This document shows positions 52,043-61,256 of a stretch of 64,000 nucleotides of DNA, piece after piece. The DNA is from G963674665 sp963674665. GTDB taxonomy: Bacteria; Desulfobacterota; Desulfovibrionia; Desulfovibrionales; Desulfovibrionaceae. The position numbers were made by a program, and so were the translations under genes. Numbering within the stretch: the stretch's first letter is position 1; the number at the start of each line of letters is the position of its first letter. The DNA lies in the NCBI GenBank assembly GCA_963674665.2, contig CAXXPL010000010.1:62001-126000 (forward strand). Reading direction: 5' to 3'. Under the pieces are notes generated by a model. That model had not been told where the DNA came from. It made no database searches and was given only the letters and a program-made list of their open reading frames with translations.

Positions 52043-53242
52043 ATGAGCACATACGACAGCATACTGGAAAATGTGGACGGTTTCAGTGATGTGGAGCTGG
52101 TGTCCCTGCAGGACAGGGTAATGAGCGCGTTACGTCACAGGGGAAATATTGGCAACCTCGGGGCGTTTTCGGGCCGCCCCAAGGCCTGCAGACTGTTTTC
52201 GGTTTCCGATGGCGTGCGGTGGCTGGACAAACCGCAGTTGGAGGCGCTGACAGAGTCCTTTGAATCCTGGGCAGAGGCGGCCCGGGGGGAGCGGACCAGA
52301 CGCTCGCGGGAGCGCGTGCTCCTGACCTTCCTGGTGTTGCGCTACACCGGCGCCAGGCTCGGCGAGGTCCTTGCCCTGGATGAACGCAAGGACATCGATT
52401 TCGAGGACTGTGTAGTGATGATCCCGGACTCCCCGAGCGCCCAATCCGGGGACCCGTATCGCCCTGTACCGCTCCCAGGTGAGGTGGTGGAGCGTATCCG
52501 GCGATACCGCGAGCGCTATGAGGGCTATGACGAGGCCATGGGCCGGGACGCGGCGCATGAACGGATATTCGACCTGGATCAGGGGTTTATCCGGCGCAAG
52601 TTTTACGAGCAGGAGGAGCAGAGCGGTCTGCCCAAGGAGTTGCTCAATCCCCGGGTGCTGCGAAACTCCCGGGCCGTGGAACTGCTGCAGGGGGGCATGC
52701 CCCTGCGCGCCGTGCAGTCCCTGCTCGGGCACACCAAGGCGGACTTCACCGCCGCCTATGTCACCCTGGCGGAGGACGACCTGCGAGCCATCATCACGGA
52801 GCACTGCCACCGGGAGTTCGGTATGGAAACCAGCGCAAGAAACACCTTTTACGGCGAGATCATCAATGTGGAGTGCACGCCGGTGCTTTGCGAAGTGACC
52901 CTGCGCACGCCCTCGGGCTACGAAGTATCGGCGGTGGTCACCAACCAGAGCCGGGACAAGCTCGCCCTCGAAGTGGGGCGGCATGCCACCGCGCTGATCA
53001 AGGCCACCTGGGTCATCCTGGACAAGCTCGAAGGCGCTCCTCCTTCTAGCGCGCGCAACGCCTTTCCCGGCATCATCACGGACACCGTGGGCGACGACGT
53101 GGTCACGGAGGTCAACGGCAAACTGTCGGACGGCTCCCTTGTCTGCGCCCTGGTCACCACCGAAAGCTTCAACAGGCTCGACATCGGCAGGGGCGACGCC
53201 TTCCTGTTCAAGTTCAAGGCCATGTCCGTGCTCATCAGTTGA
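52043..53242 (+). CDS. TunR-like tungstate/molybdate regulator
   Basis: A 399-residue protein joining a tyrosine-recombinase-like DNA-binding domain (about residues 60-265: LVLRYTGARLGEVLALDE, LRNSRAVELLQGGMPLRAVQ, LLGHTKADFTAAYV) to two TOBE domains (starting SARNTFYGEI and SARNAFPGII) that bind oxyanions. This architecture is that of TunR, described in sulfate reducers as a tungstate-responsive repressor of mod-type genes. The HxxR box reads NxxR-like, so recombinase activity is doubtful. ATG 52043 follows GCAGGAGTGGAT. It is divergent from modB and probably controls it. Confidence 0.88.
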   Translation: MSTYDSILENVDGFSDVELVSLQDRVMSALRHRGNIGNLGAFSGRPKACRLFSVSDGVRWLDKPQLEALTESFESWAEAARGERTRRSRERVLLTFLVLRYTGARLGEVLALDERKDIDFEDCVVMIPDSPSAQSGDPYRPVPLPGEVVERIRRYRERYEGYDEAMGRDAAHERIFDLDQGFIRRKFYEQEEQSGLPKELLNPRVLRNSRAVELLQGGMPLRAVQSLLGHTKADFTAAYVTLAEDDLRAIITEHCHREFGMETSARNTFYGEIINVECTPVLCEVTLRTPSGYEVSAVVTNQSRDKLALEVGRHATALIKATWVILDKLEGAPPSSARNAFPGIITDTVGDDVVTEVNGKLSDGSLVCALVTTESFNRLDIGRGDAFLFKFKAMSVLIS

Positions 53243-53283
53243 GGCGGATAAAGAACGAAGTTTTGAAAGGGGGAAACCCTTAA

Positions 53284-53436
53284 GGAAACACTGCATAATC
53301 GCCCACTGGCCTTGTTGCTGCGAAAAAGACAAATCCTCGTGTATGTCTAAATACACGTCGGCCTCGCCTTTTCCTTGCGCCTCGCCAGCGAACAAATCTG
53401 CAGCATTTCTGGATATTGCGATTAATCAGCACTTCC
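53284..53436. repeat. MITE-like element with imperfect inverted ends
   Basis: GGAAACACTGCATAATCGC on the left matches the complement of the right end, GGAAGTGCTGATTAATCGC, at 14 of 19 positions. A central hairpin CGTGTAT-N6-ATACACG lies at 53338-53357. The 153-base unit has no gene. It is flanked on both sides by pieces of the GC-rich palindrome family. I could not find a target duplication. Confidence 0.5.
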
Positions 53437-53533
53437 ATAAAAGAAAATCCCCTTCGCGCTCCTCTTTTCCAAATTTCGTGTTTCAGAAGGGGATTCCCCC
53501 TGAAAAAGTATCTCCCTTTTCAAAGCCGCATGT

Positions 53534-53776
53534 TCACCCATTCGCCGCGATCAGCTCGATACAGCTTTTGACGCCTTTGGAGCAAAGGTCCTGGAACATC
53601 CGCCGCATCCGTGTTCTGAAGGTCTTGTTGACAGGCAGGTCCTGTCCGAAGATTTCGCCCAGGCCGAGGAGATTGTCCACGGTCTCCTCCGGGTGCGCAT
53701 GGAAGTCCCGGGTCAGCGATACAAACCGCGCGGCCAAAGGATCGGAGACCTCGATGTGCTCGCCATGCTCGTCCGT
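53534..53776 (-). pseudogene. Remnant of a mannitol/fructuronate dehydrogenase
   Basis: Only about 80 C-terminal residues remain, reading EHIEVSDPLAARFVSLTRDF and ending with GVKSCIELIAANG, as in the C-terminal domain of mannitol dehydrogenase-type oxidoreductases. The frame is closed upstream by a TGA at 53777-53779 and the rest of the gene is missing. It lies next to a TRAP permease remnant, and both may come from one lost sugar-acid locus. Confidence 0.6.
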
Positions 53777-53808
53777 TCAGCAGACAAGCCGCATCCAGCC
53801 GGTCACGG

Positions 53809-54254
53809 ATGGTGTCGAGAAATCGTTGTGGAAGCTTTGCCGTTGTCTACGCCATTGTTGTCGGGATATTCGTGCACAAGCGGATGGCGCTGAAGAAGAT
53901 AATCCGTGTCGGGAAGCACGCGTTCTCCGACATCGGCATGATCATGTTCATCATCCTGATGTCCGGGATGATGGGCTACGTCATCATCATCGAACAGCTT
54001 CCCCAGGGCATCGCCCAGGCCCTGTTGAGCCAGTCGTCCGAGCCCCATTTCGTGCTCATATGATCATCGTCACCCTGGGCTCCATGACGCCCCCTGTGGG
54101 AGGTGCCATGTATACGGTGCAGCCTTCTCTGGATTGCGAGATCGATGAATACGTCAGGGATGCTGCTCCGTTCCTGGCAGCCGTGGTTAAACTTGCGGCA
54201 CTCCTGATTATCGAACCGAATCTGATGCTGTTCGTTCCCAGAACGTTGTTCTGA
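53809..54254 (+). pseudogene. Remnant of a TRAP permease DctM subunit
   Basis: One frame gives VVYAIVVGIFVHKRMALKKI and MIMFIILMSGMMGYVIIIEQ, then the next frame gives IIVTLGSMTPPVGGAMYTVQ and PFLAAVVKLAALLIIEPNLM to the normal C-terminus. The N-terminal two thirds are absent, and about 40 residues that normally lie between the two pieces are deleted together with a frameshift. It is non-functional. Confidence 0.75.
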
Positions 54255-54314
54255 CGGTGTGTTCTCCAGCCAGGCGGATTGTCAGCCCGGGAGGAGCTTA
54301 TCTGGATATCCCGC

Positions 54315-55172
54315 TCATTCGGCCACTGGGTCGTTGGGAACGAAGCCGCAGAGGGCTCCGGCCATCACGGGGATGAGGCTTTCCTTGCGGTGGTTGAAGC
54401 GCAGTTCCCACTCCTTGAGGTACAGTGGGAAGCTGGCCGGTGAGACGCCCCGGATGCGTTTGAGGCGTTTCTTCACATAGGCCCAGAACTCGCTGCTGTC
54501 CGCGGGGATGCGGGAGTCCTCGTGCTGGGTGAACCGGGTGGGCCAGAGATCAGGCCCGCAGGTCACCAGGGTATTGTACTGCTGGTAGGGCGAAGTGTAG
54601 ACCACCTGCCCCTGGCTTCCTGTCTTGAGATAGAAGTTGAGCTTGAAGTGCAGGATGCTGTCCACGGAGAGGTCGGCGAGCAGGTCGCAGATGATGTAGC
54701 CGTCCAGGTCCATGACACCGAAGACCGGCGAGTTGCGCATGATCTCTTCGGGTTTTTTCCGCCCCGGTCCGGGCCATATTCCTGTTTCGTAATATCTGTT
54801 GGCATCGAGTGCCTGGGCGAGGATGGCCCGGCGCAGGATGTCCTTTGCCTTGAGCACGGTGATATAGGAGACCTTGAGCTGCCGGCCGATCTCCATGTTG
54901 GGGACGTCCAGTTCATAGAGCTTGAGAAACCAGAGCCATTGCTGGAAGGTGAAGGCGCAGCCGTTTATGAACCGCTGACTGAAGTCGTGGAAGGTGTAAT
55001 GACAGCGGGCGCAGCGCCTTCTGTTCCCTGACACGTGGTAGAGTTTCCTCTCCCGGCAGCGGGGGCAGAAGCGCTGATGGTTTTTCCAGCAAAATCCCAA
55101 AAAATACCGGCGAGCGGTTTTTTGACTGGATGCTAATTGATTAAACTGGATTACATCCATACCATTTAGCAT
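54315..55172 (-). CDS. IS1595/ISXO2-like transposase homologue, catalytic Asp apparently lost
   Basis: A protein of up to 285 residues. The N-terminal zinc ribbon (CPRCRERKLY, CARCHYTF) and C-terminal FWAYVKKRLKRIRGVSP and YLKEWELRFNHR match IS1595-type transposases. The first acidic site is visible (FGVMDLDGYI), but where the second Asp should stand (YTDxY) the sequence reads VVYTSPYQQY, so DDE chemistry may be lost. I found no terminal repeats, and the reading frame is intact. It may be a domesticated DNA-binding protein. Start could be 55172 or 55160; neither has a clear ribosome site. Confidence 0.7.
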   Translation of the reverse strand: MLNGMDVIQFNQLASSQKTARRYFLGFCWKNHQRFCPRCRERKLYHVSGNRRRCARCHYTFHDFSQRFINGCAFTFQQWLWFLKLYELDVPNMEIGRQLKVSYITVLKAKDILRRAILAQALDANRYYETGIWPGPGRKKPEEIMRNSPVFGVMDLDGYIICDLLADLSVDSILHFKLNFYLKTGSQGQVVYTSPYQQYNTLVTCGPDLWPTRFTQHEDSRIPADSSEFWAYVKKRLKRIRGVSPASFPLYLKEWELRFNHRKESLIPVMAGALCGFVPNDPVAE

Positions 55173-55324
55173 AATCGTGTCAAAAGAGGCATAATAAAAT
55201 ATTCAACAAGGCCACGGATATGATCCATATACGCGGCAGGTGCCAAGGGCAAGACCCGGGAGCGAACCATGAAACGGGTCTTGCCCTGCGGAGGGAACGG
55301 TACGTATTCTATTGAGGAAGGGAG

Positions 55325-55756
55325 CTATTTGACACATCTCAAGCGGGGAGCGTCCGCCTGGCCATTGGGCGCGGAGCGGGAGAAATCGCCCTGCTCCTCG
55401 AAAAATGACTGGATCTGCCAGGGGAAGATGCTCTTTGCCCGCTCGAGCGCGTCCTGCTCCACCGAGTCGAACCACTCGCGGAACATGTCGCGCAGCATCT
55501 TGCCCTGCTTGGTGAGGCGGCAGCCCTTGCGCTTCGAGCCTTTGGTCTCCACGAGCTTGGCCCCCAGCGCCTGCTCGGTGGCCTTGAGCTTGCCCCATGC
55601 GGCACGGTAGGACATGCCCAGGGCGCTGGCCGCCTCTTTCAGAGAGCCGTGCTCCTCGATGAGATCCAGCAAAAGCACCCTTCCGGTGCCGAAGAACACC
55701 TCCTCGCCGTCCTGCAACCACAATTTCATGCGCACTGTCGGATGATGCCGATCCAT
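55325..55756 (-). CDS. ModE-like winged-helix regulator
   Basis: A 143-residue protein with the ModE/LysR-type helix-turn-helix (LLDLIEEHGSLKEAASALGM and SYRAAWGKLKATEQALGAKL) but no molybdate-binding TOBE domains, so it must sense through another partner or none. ATG 55756 follows AAGGGGAACGGAC. It lies 91 bases after the FmdE-MoeA fusion gene on the same strand and probably shares its transcript. Confidence 0.85.
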   Translation of the reverse strand: MDRHHPTVRMKLWLQDGEEVFFGTGRVLLLDLIEEHGSLKEAASALGMSYRAAWGKLKATEQALGAKLVETKGSKRKGCRLTKQGKMLRDMFREWFDSVEQDALERAKSIFPWQIQSFFEEQGDFSRSAPNGQADAPRLRCVK

Positions 55757-55847
55757 GTCCGTTCCCCTTGAGCTGGTGTTTGGTCCCGATCTGAGTCAAA
55801 ACGCTGTCCGGAGCGGCGGTGTGCGATACTCCGCCCCCGGTCTTGGG

Positions 55848-57521
55848 TCACTTTGCGAATGAACACTTGGGGTACGTGCAGTTCTTGCAGCTGTGGCAAA
55901 AACCGCCATGCCCCAGAGAGGCAAGGTCCCTCCGCGTCACGGGCTGGTCGGCCAGGACGCGGGGAAGCAGAATGTCGAAGCTGGTTGTCTTGTAGTAGAG
56001 GGCGCAGGCGGGCACGCCGATGATCCGGCAGTCGCCCGCGCGGGCAAGGAGGCTCATGGCGCCGGGGAGCAGCGGCACCCCGTAAAGTAGGTCCGTTGCG
56101 CCCGCGTCCACCAGGCCTTTTCTGGTGACGTCCTCGGGGTCCACTGAGAGGCCCGCGGTGGTGATGATCAACTCCGCCCCTTTCTCCAGCATGTCCCGAA
56201 CCGTGTCGGCGATGCGTTCGCGGTCGTCCGGCACCACTTCCGTGGCCACCACCTCGCAGCCAAATGACTCCACCTTTGTCCGTACTATGGGGGCAAAACG
56301 GTCTTCCACCAGCCCCTGGAAAACCTCGGTGCCGGTGACAAGGATGCCGGTCTTGCGCGGCGTGATTTTGGCGATGTTCAGGGTGGGGGCATCGCCCAGG
56401 CCGTGCAGGGCCTGGTTCAGGCGGACGCGTTCGATGAACAGGGGGATGGCGCGGGCGGCCGCGATGTCCTGCCCCTCTTTGACCACGGAAAAGTTGTGCC
56501 GGGTGGCGCACATCACGCCGGGTATGCTGTTGAAGCGCTCCAGCGCGGCGGTGTCCACCAGGAGCAGGCCGTCGTGCTCGGCGCGCAGCGTCACCTTGCC
56601 CTCGCGCACCGGGCCTGCCTCTATGATGCCCTTGCCGATCAGGCGCCCGGACATGGCCTTGGCCGCGTCGTCCTCGTGGATCCACTCCTCGCCCACGTTC
56701 TGGTTGTCCTCGACGTACACATGAAAGCGGCCGATACGGTGCAACCGGCAGACATCGCCCACGTCCAGCTTCTGTTTGCGGTGGAACACCGCGCCCTTTG
56801 TCTTGCCCGGGGCGATGCCGGTCATGTCGTGCATCAGGGTCTGCCCCACGGCTTCTTCGGCCTTGACCATGCGCAGCTTGGGCCCGTGGGTGAAGGTCTC
56901 GTCCTGCTGAATTTCGGGCTGAAAATCCGAGTAGGGGGACTCGCCCTGGCAGAACCGGCACACGGCGCCGTCCCGGGAGGGATAGGCCTGTCCGCACACG
57001 GGGCAGATGGCGATGCGCCCTTTCGTGCGTTTGGAGAGCATCTCCTCGCGGATGTCCACCTCCCGGATCTCGCAAATGGAGTGCCCGGCCACGCGCATTT
57101 CCTGACGCAGCAGCGCGCTGTCCTGCTCCCGCTTGGGTTTGAGCTTGAGCAGCCATTCGGCGATGGTGGGATAGGGGGCGAGCTTGGTGGGATCAACAGC
57201 CACGCGAACGCCCTTGCCATTGGTCTTGTCGTACAGGGACATGGCATAGAGCCCGAGGTGCACGATCTTGAGCCAGCCGTTGCCTATGGTGCAGGGAGTG
57301 AGCATCTGGATGCAGTCGGGCAGGCACCAGGATGTCTCGCACACCGCGTCGAACAGGATGCCCTCCGGGAGGCGCCGCTTGGCCTCGGCCACCATGAATC
57401 CGCCCAGGATAAGGCCGGGCGCGGCATAGCCATGAAAACGCGCGGCCATTTCAACGAATTCCTCGAAGGTGAAGGAGTCAATGTAGACATCGCGGGGGGA
57501 AGCGTCAGTGGTGGCTTTCAT
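55848..57521 (-). CDS. FmdE-MoeA-like fusion protein
   Basis: A 557-residue fusion. Residues about 15-150 are an FmdE domain (FEEFVEMAARFHGYAAPGLI, ETSWCLPDCIQMLTPCTIGN with Cys ligands), followed by a zinc ribbon (CPVCGQAYPS, CRFCQGE). The C-terminal half is a molybdopterin-binding MoeA/MogA-like region (HDMTGIAPG, KTGILVTGTEVFQG, ITTAGLSVDPEDVTRKG), ending with a cysteine cluster (CHSCKNCTYPKC). It probably works in molybdenum or tungsten cofactor insertion. FmdE genes sit near formylmethanofuran or formate dehydrogenases elsewhere, none of which are here. Confidence 0.88.
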   Translation of the reverse strand: MKATTDASPRDVYIDSFTFEEFVEMAARFHGYAAPGLILGGFMVAEAKRRLPEGILFDAVCETSWCLPDCIQMLTPCTIGNGWLKIVHLGLYAMSLYDKTNGKGVRVAVDPTKLAPYPTIAEWLLKLKPKREQDSALLRQEMRVAGHSICEIREVDIREEMLSKRTKGRIAICPVCGQAYPSRDGAVCRFCQGESPYSDFQPEIQQDETFTHGPKLRMVKAEEAVGQTLMHDMTGIAPGKTKGAVFHRKQKLDVGDVCRLHRIGRFHVYVEDNQNVGEEWIHEDDAAKAMSGRLIGKGIIEAGPVREGKVTLRAEHDGLLLVDTAALERFNSIPGVMCATRHNFSVVKEGQDIAAARAIPLFIERVRLNQALHGLGDAPTLNIAKITPRKTGILVTGTEVFQGLVEDRFAPIVRTKVESFGCEVVATEVVPDDRERIADTVRDMLEKGAELIITTAGLSVDPEDVTRKGLVDAGATDLLYGVPLLPGAMSLLARAGDCRIIGVPACALYYKTTSFDILLPRVLADQPVTRRDLASLGHGGFCHSCKNCTYPKCSFAK

Positions 57522-57843
57522 CAGGTTTCCTCACGGATCATGGGGCTCCGGTTGCGGTGAATGAGGTCGGGAAACAAAGGGGATATCTATCCCTTACGTA
57601 GCGGACTATCGATCGATTGAATGCAGGCTAGACCCATGTGGTCTTTGGAGCAAACCAGCTTAAACTAACTCATAAAGGATTTGGCACAAAGGACACGAAG
57701 GGGTGGAAAAGCGTGAGGGTTGGAGCGATGTGATAAATTAGCAGATTAAATTGAAAGTCTAGTAGCGTAAAAAATTTTAAATAAAATTATAAAATAAATG
57801 TTAGTTGATTTAAAAATAGAAATAGAATAAAATAAAAATAAAA
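57522..57843. other. Intergenic, becoming very AT-rich
   Basis: About 320 bases with no gene. From about 57720 on it is almost only A and T, marking the entry to the AT-rich graveyard. The promoter of the FmdE-MoeA gene should be in the first 100 bases. Confidence 0.5.
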
Positions 57844-58851
57844 TTACGTAGCTATTGCCCTAAACTTCGCAAATCCGCCACAATCTAGAAAAACTTTAGA
57901 TCATTACGGAGGATTATCTTGGCCAAGCCCTATACCGAGATGGACTTGATCACTTTTCAGCGCCGGTTCGGTTCGGTACGGAAAGGTCCTGCAGGAAACG
58001 TCTTTTCGCGATGCGCTGGCCTGATGGTTTCCGTTGCCCCCGGTGCGACTCACAGGAGGCCTACTTTCTTGAGAAGCGACGTTTGTACCAGTGCACCAAG
58101 TGTAAACACCAGACTTCCCTCACCGCTGGCACTGTCATGCATCGAACCAGGACTCCGCTTGTGAAGTGGTTTTGGGCTATTTACCTGGTCGCCACAGACA
58201 AGCGTGGTCTCTCGGCTCTGGCTCTGTCCCGCAAAATCGACATCGGACTCAAGTGCGCCTGGACCATGCTGCACAAAATTCGCAAGGCCATGGAGGCCAG
58301 AGACGCTGAATACCAACTCGCCGGCCTCATTCAGGTCGACGACGCCTTTTTCAGTGGGGGAATCAAGAAGGGCGGCGACAAACGAGGCCGAGGAACCAGC
58401 AAAGTCCCTGTCCTCGTCATGGCGGCTACCAAGGACGAGGCAATCACTTTCGCACGAATGGAAGTTCTGGAAAACGTCGACGGTGAACATATCAAGGCTG
58501 TGATTGAAAGCGGGTGGCTGGCGCTCAGGCCATCAAAACAGATGGGCTGCCGGCCTTCAACGTCGTTAAAGAAATCGGACATGAACACAATCCAGTCGTG
58601 GTCTAACCCAAGAAAGACGCGCCCGACTTCGATGTTCTTAAATGGGTCAACATCATGGTGTTCAACGCAAAGGCGTTCATCCTTGGCACGTACCACGGCG
58701 TCATGGGCAAGCATCTTCAAAAGTACCTCGACGAGTATTGCTATCGCTTCAATCGCCGTTTCTGGCCTGGGCAGGGCTTCGACCGTCTGCTGATGGCATG
58801 CTCCAATGCCGCACCAGTAACTTATGCGGAGTTAAGGAGATAGCCACGTAA
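57844..58851 (+). mobile_element. Decayed IS1595-family insertion sequence
   Basis: Imperfect inverted ends TTACGTAGCTATTGCCCTAA (left) and TTACGTGGCTATCTCCTTAA (complement of right) bound a broken transposase. The flanking 8-mers are AT-rich and alike but not identical, so the target duplication has drifted or the ends are a base off. Confidence 0.75.
57919..58843 (+). pseudogene. IS1595-family transposase, three lesions
   Basis: The zinc ribbon FRCPRCDSQEAYFLEKRRLY and YQCTKCKHQ, the VDDAFFSGG acidic site and the C-terminal FNAKAFILGTYHGVMG and YRFNRRFWPGQGFDRLLMA are clear. A tandem repeat of TTCGG at 57967-57976 shifts the frame, a base is missing near 58508, and an in-frame TAA stands at 58604-58606. 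This copy is dead. Confidence 0.85.
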
Positions 58852-58955
58852 AATTAAGATACTAGTTCTATTTCAGAGGTAGATTCCTCGAAGCTTGTTG
58901 TTTTAGCAGTAGCTTTGTGCTTCGATTTTCCGCGCTTGCTGCGGTGTAGTCCACT

Positions 58956-58980
58956 GATAACTAGGAATTATTGATTGGAT
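58956..58980 (+). repeat. Left copy of an exact 25-bp inverted repeat
   Basis: The sequence begins TGATAACTAGGAATT and ends ATTGATTGGA. Its exact reverse complement lies at 61555-61579. The two face each other around a 2.6-kb AT-rich segment; homology stops sharply at both ends of each copy. Confidence 0.92.
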
Positions 58981-60408
58981 TTTATTCTATGCGCAATGAT
59001 TTTAGATTGGTTACAGCTTTAGTGATATTCTTAATATTAATCTTACTATCATCACGAAACTGGCCACAAAAATACAAAAAATTATCCTTTTACAATCCTC
59101 TCGATGTCGACCGTGAGCTTCCTTTTCCTGAAGCTGGACAAGGGAGTTCAATATGCTCACTGACAGCTCTTTTTGGCCCTTACTTCGCATTGGTGCTTCT
59201 CTTAGGCATTCCTGCTTTATTGGGTCTGACTTTTGGAAGCATCCTAGGATTGATCTTAATTTGGATTCATTGCACAAAATCGCAACTGGATACTTTTCAG
59301 CATATGATTTTATCGAGGTTCATGGTTGGCAACTCTCCCCATGCATTACTCATTGTTATATCCTTAACTCAACTAGGATTTGCAACATCAGAAATGTTCA
59401 TACTGAAAGACATAGCAAGTATAGGCTTTTCTCTTGATCCAGAACATAGCAACATGTTTACTATATCCCTCGCTCTAATTGGTTATTTATATGTCATAGA
59501 TGGTGGATACGGAGCAATTTACAGAACAGATTTTGTACAATATATATTCATTCTGGTTATGTGTATTGCTCTTGTCACTGCAGTACTCCATATTTCTAGT
59601 GGTAAACCGCAACTGTTATCACCATCGGTCTCTTTCCAGATTTGTGGACAACTTTCCCGAGTGTTTCATACAAAGTATTGCTCAGTTTCATTACAACAAG
59701 CTTATTCTCCATTGCATTTGTTATATCTACACCAGATATTTGGAAAAGAATATTAATTGTGACGAAATTCTGAAAAAAAGAGGAGATTTTTTTGGCTTAT
59801 CTTAGCTGGAATGGTTCCTTTCGCGGTCCTTCTTCCTTTAGTCATAGCTTCAGGATCAGCTACAACATTTACCACGCCTCCCTTAAAACTTCTTCTAAAG
59901 TCAACAATGGACTACTCTACCTTAGTTCGAATTTCTTTATTGCTAGGGCTAGTCGGTAGTTTTTTGTCATCTTTTGACAGTGCTCTAATTTCCGCAATTC
60001 ATGTAACTTTACTTTTCAGATTGCCGAAGCTACGAATTGCAGATGATATGCATTCTTTCTATTTCTTAGCTGGAACAGCTTTTTTAATAATTAATCTTCT
60101 GTTTCTGCTGCTCCCACTGCTAGGAATCAGTAACCCATATGCATTAGCTAACATGCTGCTCGGACTGTATGTTGGGATTGCGGGAATTCTGATAGGCACA
60201 AACGGAGTGCTTCGCTCATTGTCTAACCAAAATACGTTATTAATAATAACGGCGGTAAATGCAGTTTGGTCAGATCATAATACTAGAGAGTAATCAGCTA
60301 CTTACAGCTCCAGGATTCGAACAAATACAAACAATCCCTTCAGGCGTGATACTTCTGGTTTCAGTAATTGTTTTATCCTGGCGTTTAAGTTGGAGTCAGA
60401 AGAGATGA
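58971..60408 (+). pseudogene. SSS-type sodium/solute symporter, broken
   Basis: An AT-rich transporter gene. Visible are the hydrophobic helices and the family stretch YVIDGGYGAIYRTDFVQYIF, then ISTPDIWKRILIV, LILAGMVPFAVLLPLVIAS and the later helices LISAIHVTLLF. Frame changes occur near 59620, 59770 and 59795 and again after about 60280, with a TGA at 59771. The last frame ends in TGA at 60406-60408, overlapping the ATG of the next gene. At least four lesions make it non-functional. The substrate cannot be told. Confidence 0.7.
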
Positions 60409-60971
60409 ACCTAGATGTTGAAAAGTTAGTTGGAGTTGCTTTATTTATTAAAAAGAACTCTGTAAGTTCTTCAAACTATGCATTAATATTCATTCCAATA
60501 TTCACTATCTCACTTTGGCTGATCAAAGCGGATTATCTTGGTCTGGGTGAATCTGTAGTCAACAAAATCAAAATATGTGAGATACAAAGTATAATGGATC
60601 ACGGGACAATGAGTATTTCCCCTGACAATGGTTTTATGGTGATTTTTGAACCAACGAAAGGAGATTACAGTATCCCTGTCAAGAGCAGCAATTCTAAAAT
60701 ATGGACGTCACTCTCCTATGACTCTCTTAATACAAATAAAAGTAGGCTACTTTTTGAGGCTCAGAATCTTCGTATTAAAACGCCTTTTTATGGCATTGAT
60801 GAATCGGTTGTCTTAATTGTCCGAGGTGATTCACATAGAACCGTATTTATCCCAGGAGAAACGCATACTTTTTCTGAATTTAAAATATTAAACAAGAAGA
60901 CATATTGGCTACCCATAGGGTGCTTTGTTGTATGTCTTTTTAGCTTTGGAGTCACGTTTGGTTTCTTCTGA
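60405..60971 (+). CDS. Hypothetical membrane-anchored protein
   Basis: A 188-residue AT-rich gene product with one hydrophobic segment near the N-terminus (YALIFIPIFTISLWLI, about residues 26-41) and one at the C-terminus (LPIGCFVVCLFSFGVTFGFF), and a beta-rich middle. ATG 60405 overlaps the end of the broken symporter (ATGA), with AGAAGAG upstream. Unlike its neighbours it has no frame damage. I do not recognise a family; a symporter partner is one guess. Confidence 0.55.
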   Translation: MNLDVEKLVGVALFIKKNSVSSSNYALIFIPIFTISLWLIKADYLGLGESVVNKIKICEIQSIMDHGTMSISPDNGFMVIFEPTKGDYSIPVKSSNSKIWTSLSYDSLNTNKSRLLFEAQNLRIKTPFYGIDESVVLIVRGDSHRTVFIPGETHTFSEFKILNKKTYWLPIGCFVVCLFSFGVTFGFF

Positions 60972-60986
60972 ATTCTAATGAATCTG

Positions 60987-61256
60987 TCAATTATTGCACA
61001 CGAGAATACTGAGGCCCAACACAGAAAACCAAAGATCATTCAAGGGGACGTTGTATAATCTTAGACCAGGATTTTTTGGATAAATCCATATTTGCAAAGA
61101 GATTGCAAAATAGTCCCATGGAAAGCCGATTAGAGCCACAACAACACCTATTTTCAAGTATTTAACAAACTTCTTGTGCGAGTTTAATAGAGAATAATTT
61201 ACGCATATTGATATAATACTAAAAATTGTATTAAAAAGTACGTAATTATTCATCAT
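60987..61256 (-). CDS. Lycopene-cyclase-domain protein, second half (CrtYd-like)
   Basis: An 89-residue membrane protein with three hydrophobic segments. GFPWDYFAISLQIWIYPKNPG and LYNVPLNDLWFSVLG match the lycopene cyclase (CarR-type) domain. It overlaps the end of the upstream half by 11 bases, as in two-gene CrtYc-CrtYd cyclases. It is AT-rich. No other carotenoid gene is in view. Confidence 0.5.
   Translation of the reverse strand: MMNNYVLFNTIFSIISICVNYSLLNSHKKFVKYLKIGVVVALIGFPWDYFAISLQIWIYPKNPGLRLYNVPLNDLWFSVLGLSILVCNN

Noticed and set aside
52043..53242. Phage integrase, mobile element gene
   Set aside because: The N-terminal half is recombinase-like, but two C-terminal TOBE domains and divergence from modB mark it as a TunR-type regulator.
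52130..53395. A 421-codon minus-strand frame
   Set aside because: Antisense of the TunR-like gene; the plus-strand protein has clear integrase-like and TOBE domains.
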